Shown here piece after piece: positions 1 through 7,583 of a stretch of 19,017 bases of DNA; positions within the stretch are counted from its first letter, which is position 1; each line of letters opens with the position of its first letter. The translations under genes and the position numbers were made by a program. The DNA is from Tenericutes bacterium ADurb.BinA155 (GTDB lineage: Bacteria; Bacillota_I; Bacilli_A; RFN20; CAG-826). The notes beneath the pieces were generated by a model. The model ran no database searches. It saw only the letters and a program-made list of their open reading frames with translations, and had not been told where the DNA came from. The stretch lies in NCBI GenBank assembly GCA_002068375.1, contig MVZL01000008.1:1-19017 (forward strand). Direction: 5' to 3'.

Positions 1-1199
1 CCGCTCATCGGCTTGACCCTTTCCGCCAAACGGCGGGCGTCCGGAACTTCAAGACTTCGGAATGCCTCGAAGATGTTTATGCCTATAACGATTTCAGCTG
101 CAACGGCCTCAGCCATGGCCTCGACGATCCGAAGACCTGGAAAGGGGCGAAAGGCAAGCCGATGATCGTGAGTGAATTCAACGGTCACATGTACCCAACG
201 AAACCCTGGGATCCGATCGATCGCCGGGTCAAGCACGCTTTACGGCACGCCCGGGTCCTTGATGACGCGTACGCTTACCCCGAACTTTCCGGGGCGATCG
301 GCTGGTGCGCTTTCGACTACAATACCCACCAAGATTTCGGTTCGGGCGACCATATTTGCTATCACGGGGTCGCTGATATCTTCCGCAACCGCAAAATCGC
401 TGCTTACCTTTATCAATCCCAAACCCAAGAAAACGTCTTTGAAGTCGGAACCACTTTCGCGGTCGGCGATTCCAACGAATGTTTGATGCGGGCAGCCTAC
501 GTCTTCACCGATTGCGATTACGTGGAACTCTACCGCAACGATCGTTTCATCAAAAAATTCTTCCCGGATCAAAAGAACTTCCCCCATCTTCATCACGCCC
601 CGATCTTGGTCGATGATTTCATCGGGGAGACCTTCGATGAGCCGGAAATCCAAAAAAGAGATTATGCCGGGATCAGCAAAGTCATCAATGAAGCGGCCCA
701 GCACGGTTCGGCCCGCCTTGGCTTATCCTCGAAGCTTTATCTCGCAACCCGCTTAGCCAAATACCACCTGAGTTTCGATGACCTCACCCGGATCTATAGC
801 AAGTACATCTCGAACTGGGGCGAAAAAGCCGCCGTTTGGACTTTTAAAGGCTATAAAAACGGGAAACAAGTCGCTCTGAAGAGCCTAGGCCCTTCAACCA
901 CGTTCCATTACCAGGCAAGCGCTTCAAAGAATCATCTTCAGAACGACGAAGTCTATGATGTCGCTCGGGTGAGTCTGAAGAAGTTAGACCAATACAACAC
1001 CCAGATGGCCTACGCTTTCGACCCGATTTCGGTCGAAGTCAGCGGCCCGATCGCTTTATTGGGCCCAAGCCTCGTGAGCCTTGAAGGCGGCGATATCTCT
1101 TTCTACGTTCGAAGCCTCCCGGTTTCGAAAAAGAGCGAAGCCTCTTTAAAGATCACCGGCGAAAGCGGCACTCTCGTCATTCCTTTTAATGTCGACTAA
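1..1199 (+). CDS. Glycoside hydrolase family 2 protein (beta-galactosidase/beta-glucuronidase type), 3' part
   Basis: The reading frame is already open at base 3 and runs to TAA at 1197-1199, giving about 398 visible residues; the start lies outside the window. The visible N-terminus (HRLDPFRQTAGVRNF) reads like the end of a GH2 TIM barrel, where family members carry a DPTRxTGGVR-like stretch. The SEFNGHMYP motif near 171-197 matches the segment around the GH2 nucleophile; the Glu at 174-176 is the candidate. A conserved W-CAFDYN motif closes the barrel. The C-terminal part (about 870-1199) looks like the beta-sandwich domains of GH2 enzymes, with DVARVSL and a Gly/Pro-containing 'SGPIALLGP' strand. 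It would hydrolyse beta-galactosides or related sugars. No export signal can be judged. A sugar symporter gene lies convergent at 2942-4675, so a shared substrate is possible but not shown. Family call is firm, substrate is not. Confidence 0.85.
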   Translation, partial: AHRLDPFRQTAGVRNFKTSECLEDVYAYNDFSCNGLSHGLDDPKTWKGAKGKPMIVSEFNGHMYPTKPWDPIDRRVKHALRHARVLDDAYAYPELSGAIGWCAFDYNTHQDFGSGDHICYHGVADIFRNRKIAAYLYQSQTQENVFEVGTTFAVGDSNECLMRAAYVFTDCDYVELYRNDRFIKKFFPDQKNFPHLHHAPILVDDFIGETFDEPEIQKRDYAGISKVINEAAQHGSARLGLSSKLYLATRLAKYHLSFDDLTRIYSKYISNWGEKAAVWTFKGYKNGKQVALKSLGPSTTFHYQASASKNHLQNDEVYDVARVSLKKLDQYNTQMAYAFDPISVEVSGPIALLGPSLVSLEGGDISFYVRSLPVSKKSEASLKITGESGTLVIPFNVD

Positions 1200-1278
1200 G
1201 ACCCTGATTTTCATAACAGTTGCATATTTTTAGAGACATCGTCCCACTTTTCTTTTACGCTTAGAATGAGGAAAAAAC

Positions 1279-2898
1279 ATGGCCAAACTCAAAGGACTTT
1301 GGATTACCCTCGGGATCATCACCGGCGTCATCGGAATCCCGATCGCGGTTCTTTATGGCTGTTTCTACGATAACACCACCGCCTCTTTCCAAGGGGACGA
1401 TCAGGCCGACAACGCTCAGCTTTTCGCTAACGAAGCGGTCGACGCCTTCGATCCCTGCCTCGCCGAGAGTAAGATTTCCTATAACCTCTCGGAAGACACC
1501 TTAAATCAGCTGCTTTATACCGCGAGCAAGAGCCTCGGGAGCGAAGCCCAGAAGTATCTGAAGAAATTCACTCTCAGCATCCAGGCGGATTCCTATCACT
1601 TTTATTTGGATCTCAAAGTCCCGCTTTTCGAAAGCCGGCTTGATCTCACATGCAAACTGAAGGAGATCGGGGACCCCGCTACTCCCGAAGAAGGCGCTTT
1701 CCAGTTTCAAATCACCAACGTTAGACTGGGCCGAATCGACGGAATGGATTCGATCGCCTTAGGGATCGCCGGGAATTTTATCAACGATGCCACCCTCACC
1801 GATGCCTTTTCGAGCGCCGGTCTCCACATGAGCGTCGCCTTAGCGGAAAAAACCATCACCTATAAAAAGAGCGACATGATCGCCGACCTGAAGGCCAAGA
1901 TGGCGAACGGCGGCAGCGACCAGAATATCTATTTCACCGTCCTCGATGATTTTCTTAAAGACGGTTTGCTCGATTTCAATTTTTACCAAGATAAGCAAGT
2001 CGCGGTCGGCGTTGACCTCACGAAGGTTCATCGGAACGAAACGTACTGCCCGAGCGATCGGAAAGTCCCTTTCGATCTCGGGGTTTACCGCGATCAGCTC
2101 AAAATTTTGATGGATGACCAAAAGATTCCCCTCAGCGAAGACGCGGAGGAATTCACCTTCGATTATTTGGTTCGGGGGTATCAGCATTGCGGATCCGACG
2201 CCCAAAGTTTCCTCAATCAGTCCTCCTTCGATTTCTCATCCATCGGCATCACCGACATCAAAACCTATGCCGGCGCGCCGAATTATAACGTCCCCACCAT
2301 CCCCTCCTTGGTCGAAGCCGATGTAAAGGCGGCCGGAAGCTCTGGTTTTAGCAGCCCCACGATTTCTTCTCTATCGGAAGAGGAAATCACCGCCTATCTC
2401 ATCACGACGAAAATCTATGGCTATTCCTATATTCTTTCCCGCGAGAACGATGCAAAAAATGGCTACAAGGTCAATTACATCGCGGTCGATGATTTCTATT
2501 CCGAGATCGTCGATGACCACCTTTATCTCATCGTCGGGGTGAATATGAACGGTTATGAGACTTCGATCATTTTCGACACGGCCCAAGTGAAGAACAGCGA
2601 AGAGTATAAGATCACTTTAGCCACCTCAAAGGTCTATTATGGTGGCTTCGAAGCCTCGGGGAATCTGAAGTCCCTTTTCTACGATCTGATCAATCAGTCT
2701 TTCGATGGGAGCAATTGGGTTAGCTTCAATAACAACAAGACTTCGGCCGAGTATGGCCAAATCGCAATCGACTTCGAACAAGCGATCACCGACTCGGGAT
2801 ATAAGAACGCGTTGAAGCTGAGCGGAAAGACCGTCCACGTTGCTTTTAAAGGCACGGACGTCGCTGCCGCCGGAACCCTCGAAATCACTGCTGAGTAA
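1279..2898 (+). CDS. Membrane-anchored protein with two YpmS-like (DUF2140-like) domains
   Basis: The 539-residue product starts at ATG with GAGGAAAA about 8 nt upstream. One hydrophobic helix (about residues 6-28) follows a short basic N-terminus; it acts as a signal anchor or uncleaved signal, and the LYGC at 25-28 is a poor lipobox. The rest is predicted outside the cell. Residues about 66-190 and 362-475 share a layout: a helix opening with LSEDTLNQLL or LSEEEITAYL, a pair of alternating hydrophobic strands (DSYHFYLDLKVPL; DDHLYLIVGVNMN), then a strand and turn (ITNVRLGRIDGM; LATSKVYYGGFEA) leading into a helix. This resembles the YpmS/DUF2140 family (TM anchor plus one domain), here apparently duplicated with a linker at about 250-360. 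Function is unknown; lipid- or envelope-related binding is only an inference from the fold type. It sits 79 nt after the GH2 gene with no clear promoter in between, so co-transcription is likely. Confidence 0.75.
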   Translation: MAKLKGLWITLGIITGVIGIPIAVLYGCFYDNTTASFQGDDQADNAQLFANEAVDAFDPCLAESKISYNLSEDTLNQLLYTASKSLGSEAQKYLKKFTLSIQADSYHFYLDLKVPLFESRLDLTCKLKEIGDPATPEEGAFQFQITNVRLGRIDGMDSIALGIAGNFINDATLTDAFSSAGLHMSVALAEKTITYKKSDMIADLKAKMANGGSDQNIYFTVLDDFLKDGLLDFNFYQDKQVAVGVDLTKVHRNETYCPSDRKVPFDLGVYRDQLKILMDDQKIPLSEDAEEFTFDYLVRGYQHCGSDAQSFLNQSSFDFSSIGITDIKTYAGAPNYNVPTIPSLVEADVKAAGSSGFSSPTISSLSEEEITAYLITTKIYGYSYILSRENDAKNGYKVNYIAVDDFYSEIVDDHLYLIVGVNMNGYETSIIFDTAQVKNSEEYKITLATSKVYYGGFEASGNLKSLFYDLINQSFDGSNWVSFNNNKTSAEYGQIAIDFEQAITDSGYKNALKLSGKTVHVAFKGTDVAAAGTLEITAE

Positions 2899-2935
2899 AA
2901 AAGAAGCACCCGCGGGGATGCTTCTTTGCTTTTTG
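2899..2935. terminator. Bidirectional rho-independent terminator between convergent genes
   Basis: The arms AAGAAGCA (2901-2908) and TGCTTCTT (2919-2926) pair perfectly, with extra CCC/GGG pairing inside. On the plus strand the stem is followed by a T-rich run (2925-2934) for the upstream gene ending at 2898. On the minus strand the stem is followed by TTTTTT (complement of 2897-2902) for the symporter gene ending at 2942. Confidence 0.85.
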
Positions 2936-2941
2936 AAGAAT

Positions 2942-4675
2942 CTAGTTCGCCTTAGCCGCCGCTTCTTTCGCCGCGACTTCTTTAATGTCGGCTTCGTGCC
3001 GTTTCTTTAGCTCGCCGCAAATCCGATCGTATTCTTTCTCGTCAAGTTTGTAACCAAAGTGAACGAGAGCCCAAGCCCCGATCACGCAGATGAGGGCGGA
3101 ACCGACCATGCCGATTCCGATCACAACGACTTGCCAAGGCTCTAAGCCGGCAAGGGCTTTATTGATGTTGGCCGTCGCTTCCGTTAACGCCTCGCGGACC
3201 TCGGTGCCATTGAGGTTATCCCGGTTCGCGTTTTGGACCGCGGCCAAATCATTCTGATAGCCGGAAATCGCAGAGGTGACGGGGAAGATCAGCGAAATGA
3301 AGAGGGTGAGATAAACCAAGCCTTTTTGGATGGCGGAAGCGAATTTCGCGGTGAGAGGCCGCCACGAGAATGCGACCGATTCCTTCCGTTCCCCGAAGGT
3401 GTATTCGTTATATTCGATGCTGTTCTGCATCATGAGTAAGATGACCAAGTCCATCACGCCTTCCGCCGCGAAGAAGATTACCGCTGGGATATAAAGAAGG
3501 AACATTCTCCCGCCCAAGCAGTCCCCGATGGTTACGAAGCCATGTTCGGCGCTAATGGAATCGTTCCATGCGAACGGATGGTTTCCGAATAAGGGGAACC
3601 CCACCAAGAAGAACATCACGTAACCCACAACCGTGATGATCATGCTCCACGTCATGATCTTTTGGAGGCTGAATTTCTTTTTGATCAATGGGAACAGGAA
3701 CTGAGCAATCAAGGTGCCAAAGACATACATGACGGTCACGATGGTCTGAATGCCACCACCGCCCATCGCCGTCACGAAATTTCCGCTCGCATCGTAGAAG
3801 GAACCGCCAAAGCCATAGGCCATATAGAAATAGTTAATACCGAAACCGACAAGAATCGTCGAACCGGTGTAATAAAGGAGAATCGCTAAGACCGAATAAC
3901 GGAGCGGCTTGTTCTTTTTAATCAAGGTGAACATGTCTTTGAATTTGCTCTTTTCGGAGATCGCTTCCTGCTTCGGATCGCGGACGTGTTCCTTGCAAAG
4001 GAAGAAGATCGCGAGCTGAGAAATCAAGAATAACGTCGCGGAAAGAATCGCGATGGCGCTGTAGAAGATTTGGTAGCCGACCGTCGAAGGAAGTAACGAG
4101 CAAGCGGCGTACATGCCAAAGGTTCCGATCGAAATGAAGATCGACATGACGGTCGTGATATTGGCCCGTGCTTTCTCATCGGACGTAAGAGAAGGCAGCA
4201 TCGCCCAGTAGGCGATATCATTGATCGTGAAGACCAAGTCCCAAAGGAAATAGAAGATCGCCCAGCAAACGACATAAGCCCAGCCGCTAGGACGAATTAG
4301 GAAGAGGCAAAGAATGACGATGGTATTCCCGATGCCGCCGATCAAAATCCACGGCCGATATTTGCCAAGCTTGAAATGAACCCGCTCAACGATAAAGCCC
4401 ATGATCGGGTCGTTTAAGCCATCCCAAATGAGACAGATGATCAAGATGATATTGATGACGGCGATTTGGGCGCCGTATTCGCTTTTATCGCTCGAAAGAA
4501 CGCCCGAATACATCATGTAATTCAACATGAAGGCCGAGACGAGGGCGTAGCTGGCGTCGCGGAAGATCGAGGCGATCGAATAGATCCATTTTGTTAAAGG
4601 CGGAATCTTGTCCCCGCTATAGTAATCAAAGAAGTGAAAACCACGTTTGCTCTTACCGGCATTATTTTGGTCCAT
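2942..4675 (-). CDS. GPH-family sugar:cation symporter (MFS superfamily)
   Basis: The 577-residue product has about 12 hydrophobic segments. The region 84-109 (WDGLNDP, then a basic/GKYRPW motif) is the typical loop of the glycoside-pentoside-hexuronide:cation symporter family (MelB, GusB, XynP relatives). The protein moves a glycoside or uronide into the cell with Na+ or H+. It is longer than the usual 450-500 residues because of an extended loop near 360-385 and a polar loop near 475-515 (Asn/Ala-rich) before the last helix, plus a charged C-terminal tail ending KEAAAKAN. The start ATG at 4675 has AAGGGGAA upstream. It is a single-gene unit: its own promoter sits at 4706-4734, the upstream DUF2804 unit is closed by a terminator, and a shared terminator closes its 3' end. 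Substrate cannot be told; the convergent GH2 gene hints at beta-glycosides. Confidence 0.88.
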   Translation of the reverse strand: MDQNNAGKSKRGFHFFDYYSGDKIPPLTKWIYSIASIFRDASYALVSAFMLNYMMYSGVLSSDKSEYGAQIAVINIILIICLIWDGLNDPIMGFIVERVHFKLGKYRPWILIGGIGNTIVILCLFLIRPSGWAYVVCWAIFYFLWDLVFTINDIAYWAMLPSLTSDEKARANITTVMSIFISIGTFGMYAACSLLPSTVGYQIFYSAIAILSATLFLISQLAIFFLCKEHVRDPKQEAISEKSKFKDMFTLIKKNKPLRYSVLAILLYYTGSTILVGFGINYFYMAYGFGGSFYDASGNFVTAMGGGGIQTIVTVMYVFGTLIAQFLFPLIKKKFSLQKIMTWSMIITVVGYVMFFLVGFPLFGNHPFAWNDSISAEHGFVTIGDCLGGRMFLLYIPAVIFFAAEGVMDLVILLMMQNSIEYNEYTFGERKESVAFSWRPLTAKFASAIQKGLVYLTLFISLIFPVTSAISGYQNDLAAVQNANRDNLNGTEVREALTEATANINKALAGLEPWQVVVIGIGMVGSALICVIGAWALVHFGYKLDEKEYDRICGELKKRHEADIKEVAAKEAAAKAN

Positions 4676-4705
4676 AGGGTTCCCCTTTAGGAATGCGTTG
4701 ACCCT

Positions 4706-4734
4706 ATTTTAGTCTTTGGAACGAGCGCTGTAAA
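4706..4734 (-). promoter_or_regulatory. Sigma-A type promoter of the GPH symporter gene
   Basis: On the minus strand, -35 TTTACA (complement of 4729-4734) and -10 TAAAAT (complement of 4706-4711) are separated by exactly 17 nt. The start codon lies 31 nt downstream of the -10. An inverted pair TTTGGA (4715-4720) / TCCAAA (4739-4744) straddles the -35 and could be an operator half-site pair, though this part is weak. Confidence 0.6.
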
Positions 4735-4752
4735 CCTATCCAAACCCTAGTG

Positions 4753-4784
4753 GATTAATAAAAAAGGCGGCAACTGCCGCCTTT
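4753..4784 (-). terminator. Rho-independent terminator of the CotH-CotH-DUF2804 unit
   Basis: Read on the minus strand, AAAGGCGGCA and TGCCGCCTTT form a perfect 10-bp stem (complement of 4763-4784) with a 2-base loop (more likely 4 with one pair open), followed by TTTATTAA. It begins about 9 nt after the DUF2804 stop codon. Confidence 0.9.
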
Positions 4785-4792
4785 AGGTTGAC

Positions 4793-5842
4793 TCACCATT
4801 TATTGAAAACCTTTTCGGCGAAACCCGGCAAATCTTCGAAGGCGATTTGCTTTCCTTCGATTAAGAAGTAACCGCTGAAGGTACCAAACACCTGATTTTG
4901 GTTGCTCCGTAGGATCAGGAAATTGCCATCATAATGTCGGTCATATTTCGGGGTAAAGGTCATCGCGATGTTGCCGGTGGCCGAGCGGAATTTCCAGGGC
5001 TTCATAAAATCATCTTTGCTATGAGGCCCCAGCGGAATATCCATTCGGACATCGTCTAGTTTATAGGCGTCTTTGCCGATGAACAGCATGTTTTCGCTCG
5101 CGGCAGAAGTATCGCCAAAGCCATATCCGAGGTTCCAGCCGATCGGGGTGCCGTCCTTAAGCTGGCTGTTGACGCTGCACCAGTACCAAGTATTCCGATA
5201 AGTCCAAACGCCCCGGCCCCAATCGAGGACCCCGAACGAGTTCTTGTTGAAGTCATACATCTTATCGCCGAGCTTCGCGTATCCGCTCGCCCGCTGGTTG
5301 TTGATCTTCTGGTTGTAATAGAAATGATGTTTTTTCGCAAAGGGAGTCGCGATGACCATCGACTTGCCATTGGTCTCCTCTAAGAGGAGATCGCAATGGA
5401 ACCACTGTCCTTTCGCCCCAAAGTCGGGCATCGCGCAGATGAGGTGCCGTCTTTTTCCATCGTGGAAGAAACGCATCTCGGTCCCTTTGCCATCTCGGTA
5501 CTCGATATCGCCCATCCGGGAATCCGAAGGGAGATGAAGTTTGCCTAAAGGGAAAAAGCCCATGACGGACTTGGTGACATCAAACGGCTTTTCGCCAAAG
5601 TCTAAAATCGTGGCGGACACCAAAGACATGTAGCCGTTGTCCGCGACGGTGACCGCGCAGCCATAATCATCATTCGAAACGTAATAATAGTCCCATTCTT
5701 TGATCCGGCTTTTCTTGGCTTTGATCTTGCTCCGGTCATAACGTTTCACGAGCGAAAACGCATACCCGGGTTCGCTTAATTGACCATTTTCATCAAGAAG
5801 CGGGCCGATCCCCATTTGATGCTGATTCGATGTGTCTGCCAT
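4793..5842 (-). CDS. DUF2804 family protein
   Basis: The 349-residue protein has no signal peptide or membrane helix, so it is probably cytoplasmic. It carries the hallmark pattern of DUF2804: DWGRGVW at 207-213, a following aromatic stretch (TYRNTWYW), NLGYGFGD at 237-244 and SEN at 249-251, with mainly beta-rich sequence. The molecular role of DUF2804 is not known. The ATG at 5842 is preceded by AGAGGGA at a good distance. It starts only 22 nt after the stop of the upstream CotH-like gene and is followed by a strong terminator, so it is the last gene of that transcription unit. The family call is firm; no function is proposed. Confidence 0.85.
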   Translation of the reverse strand: MADTSNQHQMGIGPLLDENGQLSEPGYAFSLVKRYDRSKIKAKKSRIKEWDYYYVSNDDYGCAVTVADNGYMSLVSATILDFGEKPFDVTKSVMGFFPLGKLHLPSDSRMGDIEYRDGKGTEMRFFHDGKRRHLICAMPDFGAKGQWFHCDLLLEETNGKSMVIATPFAKKHHFYYNQKINNQRASGYAKLGDKMYDFNKNSFGVLDWGRGVWTYRNTWYWCSVNSQLKDGTPIGWNLGYGFGDTSAASENMLFIGKDAYKLDDVRMDIPLGPHSKDDFMKPWKFRSATGNIAMTFTPKYDRHYDGNFLILRSNQNQVFGTFSGYFLIEGKQIAFEDLPGFAEKVFNKW

Positions 5843-5864
5843 AAAAGTCCCTCTTTTCGTTTGA

Positions 5865-7463
5865 TTAAAACTCTTTATTGAGAACGCTGATGCGGGTGCT
5901 CATATAGCTCTTGACGGTCGCAAGTTCTTGGCCAGTCGCATACTTAAAGCTGCTATTGAGCGCGGTGTAATTTTCATACTTCAAAACGCCATTCGCAATT
6001 CCCGATTTCAGATAGCCAAGGTAACTCTTTTGGTAGGCGACTTTGGAATAGCTGAGGATCTGGGACTTAAAGAAGGTGGCGTAATAGATCGCGACGACCG
6101 GGCTCCCCAAGGTCGACTCATCGAAGGCGCTGAGGTTGACCATTTTGTGGGTCATATCCATCCCTAAGGACCAATCCCAGTCATAGGGGATATAGATCGC
6201 TTTGCCATCGCTCGGCCGGAAATAGAGATAATAGTTATTCGCGTTATAGCGTTCCGAATCGAAGTTCCCGAGCAGCCACGACACCGCAGAGAAATGAAGG
6301 AATTCATCGATGTCGAGCGCGCCTTCAAGCCGGGAAGCGGCCGCGCCATTATAGACGCAATCATGGACGATATTGATATAGTTCACCAAGGTCGAGAAAG
6401 TCCCGGAATTCCCGGCATCATCGTTGGTTCCTAAATCGTAGGAAGGATGGTAACCTTTGATGTTATCTTCGACCCCGATTTTTCCATCAGCAATCCGGGT
6501 GCCATTTTGATAATTGTCGCTACCCTTCGAATCGCTCACCGCATCATCGAGGTTCAAATCGGCCGTTCCTTTTTTCCCATAGACACACTTATAAAGATCG
6601 CCTTTGCTCTCGGCCTTGGTGAAGTGACGCTTCAAGAAGACTTTGTCGATCGGTTCCACCACTTCATAGGTATAAGCCTTAGTGGCGGCATCGTTCTTTA
6701 AAGTGACTTTCGCTAAGTTCGCTCTTGGGGCCAATAGGCCTTCCGAGCTGAAAGCGTTGTAGCAATAAATTTCTTGAGCCACGCAACCGGGCTTTTCATT
6801 GAGATTCCGCGGCACGTACTTCAGATCGATCTTTTCCATCCCAAATAAGGTCCGCTTCTTTCGGGCGGCTAAGCCCGCCGCGTCGGCGCTCCAATCGTGC
6901 TTATAAAGCTTCATCTCGTTATTGAGATCGTATTCGACCCCATCGAAAGTCGCCTTGAAGGAGACCTTGAAATGGACCGCATTCGAGATCGCACCGGTCG
7001 AATCGCAGAAAGTCCGTCGGGAAGTATTACCTTTCATCCGAACGCCGACATCCTCGAAATCGTAAGCCGTACCATTCAAAGAAAGGTGGAAGGTCGCGGG
7101 GAAATAAACGTCGAAGTATTTGGAAACGTCATGGTCGCTTTGATACTTTGAAAGATCGGCCATCGCTTGGGTCGTCATCGTTAAGGACATCTGAAGATCG
7201 CTGCTCGGCGACCAAAAGGCCAAATATTCTTCGCTATTTTGGAGGGCGGCATCGCTAGGCTGGCTATTCGAACTGAGGCTCGGATAAGAGGTGTCGCTCG
7301 TTGAAGAAGAAAGGGTCCCGGAAGACGTCGAAAGAGAACTTGCGCTATTGCTGGTCGTAGAAGAAAGCGAGAAGGAGCAAGAGGCCAATAAAGCGACGCT
7401 CGAAAGTAAGAAGGTGTAACGTTGTTTTTTCACGACTTGATTATCGTCTTTTTGCTTTAGCAA
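5865..7463 (-). CDS. CotH kinase family lipoprotein, copy 1
   Basis: CotH-family proteins are atypical protein kinases first described in spore coat assembly, and many bacteria have extracellular versions. The N-terminus has a lipoprotein signal ending LASC, with the lipidated Cys at residue 29 in the longest reading (TTG start at 7463). A GTG at 7433 would give a more typical signal (MKKQRYTF...); neither start has a clear ribosome binding site, so the start is uncertain. A Ser/Thr-rich linker (about 31-70) leads to the CotH domain. Visible motifs are VGVRMKGN (139-146), VVEPID (268-273), GDLYK (288-292), a Leu-Gly-Asn-Phe-Asp stretch with NNYYLY (to 414) and IPYDWDWSLG (425-434), whose Asp residues D402, D428 and D430 are the likely catalytic or metal-binding ones. 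The substrate is unknown. It is a paralogue of the next gene upstream (7584-9266). Confidence 0.87.
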   Translation of the reverse strand: MLKQKDDNQVVKKQRYTFLLSSVALLASCSFSLSSTTSNSASSLSTSSGTLSSSTSDTSYPSLSSNSQPSDAALQNSEEYLAFWSPSSDLQMSLTMTTQAMADLSKYQSDHDVSKYFDVYFPATFHLSLNGTAYDFEDVGVRMKGNTSRRTFCDSTGAISNAVHFKVSFKATFDGVEYDLNNEMKLYKHDWSADAAGLAARKKRTLFGMEKIDLKYVPRNLNEKPGCVAQEIYCYNAFSSEGLLAPRANLAKVTLKNDAATKAYTYEVVEPIDKVFLKRHFTKAESKGDLYKCVYGKKGTADLNLDDAVSDSKGSDNYQNGTRIADGKIGVEDNIKGYHPSYDLGTNDDAGNSGTFSTLVNYINIVHDCVYNGAAASRLEGALDIDEFLHFSAVSWLLGNFDSERYNANNYYLYFRPSDGKAIYIPYDWDWSLGMDMTHKMVNLSAFDESTLGSPVVAIYYATFFKSQILSYSKVAYQKSYLGYLKSGIANGVLKYENYTALNSSFKYATGQELATVKSYMSTRISVLNKEF

Positions 7464-7512
7464 AGATAACTATTTTTCTTCCGCTGGTGAAGTTTAGGAA
7501 AACATTAAGGTT

Positions 7513-7547
7513 TTCTCGGCCTTTTCCTTTGAAGGAAACCCCGAGAA
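7513..7547 (-). other. Long imperfect hairpin between the two CotH-like genes
   Basis: Outer arms TTCTCGG (7513-7519) and CCGAGAA (7541-7547) enclose inner arms TTTCCTT (7523-7529) and AAGGAAA (7532-7538). In the minus-strand transcript it lies between copy 2 and copy 1, about 36 nt after the stop at 7584. There is no uridine run after it, so it is more likely an mRNA-stabilising or processing element, or a partial attenuator, than a full terminator. The rest of the 120-nt gap holds no recognised promoter. Confidence 0.5.
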
Positions 7548-7583
7548 ATAATGGGGCGAATCGCCGAAGAATACGTTCAAGGT

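Noticed and set aside
162..1199. Complete gene starting at the ATG at 162
   Set aside because: The frame is open to base 3 and the residues before 162 fit a GH2 barrel, so this ATG is internal and the gene is cut by the window edge.
1200..1278. Promoter for the YpmS-like gene in the short gap after GH2
   Set aside because: TTGCAT and TAGAAT-like words are present but not at a proper spacing.
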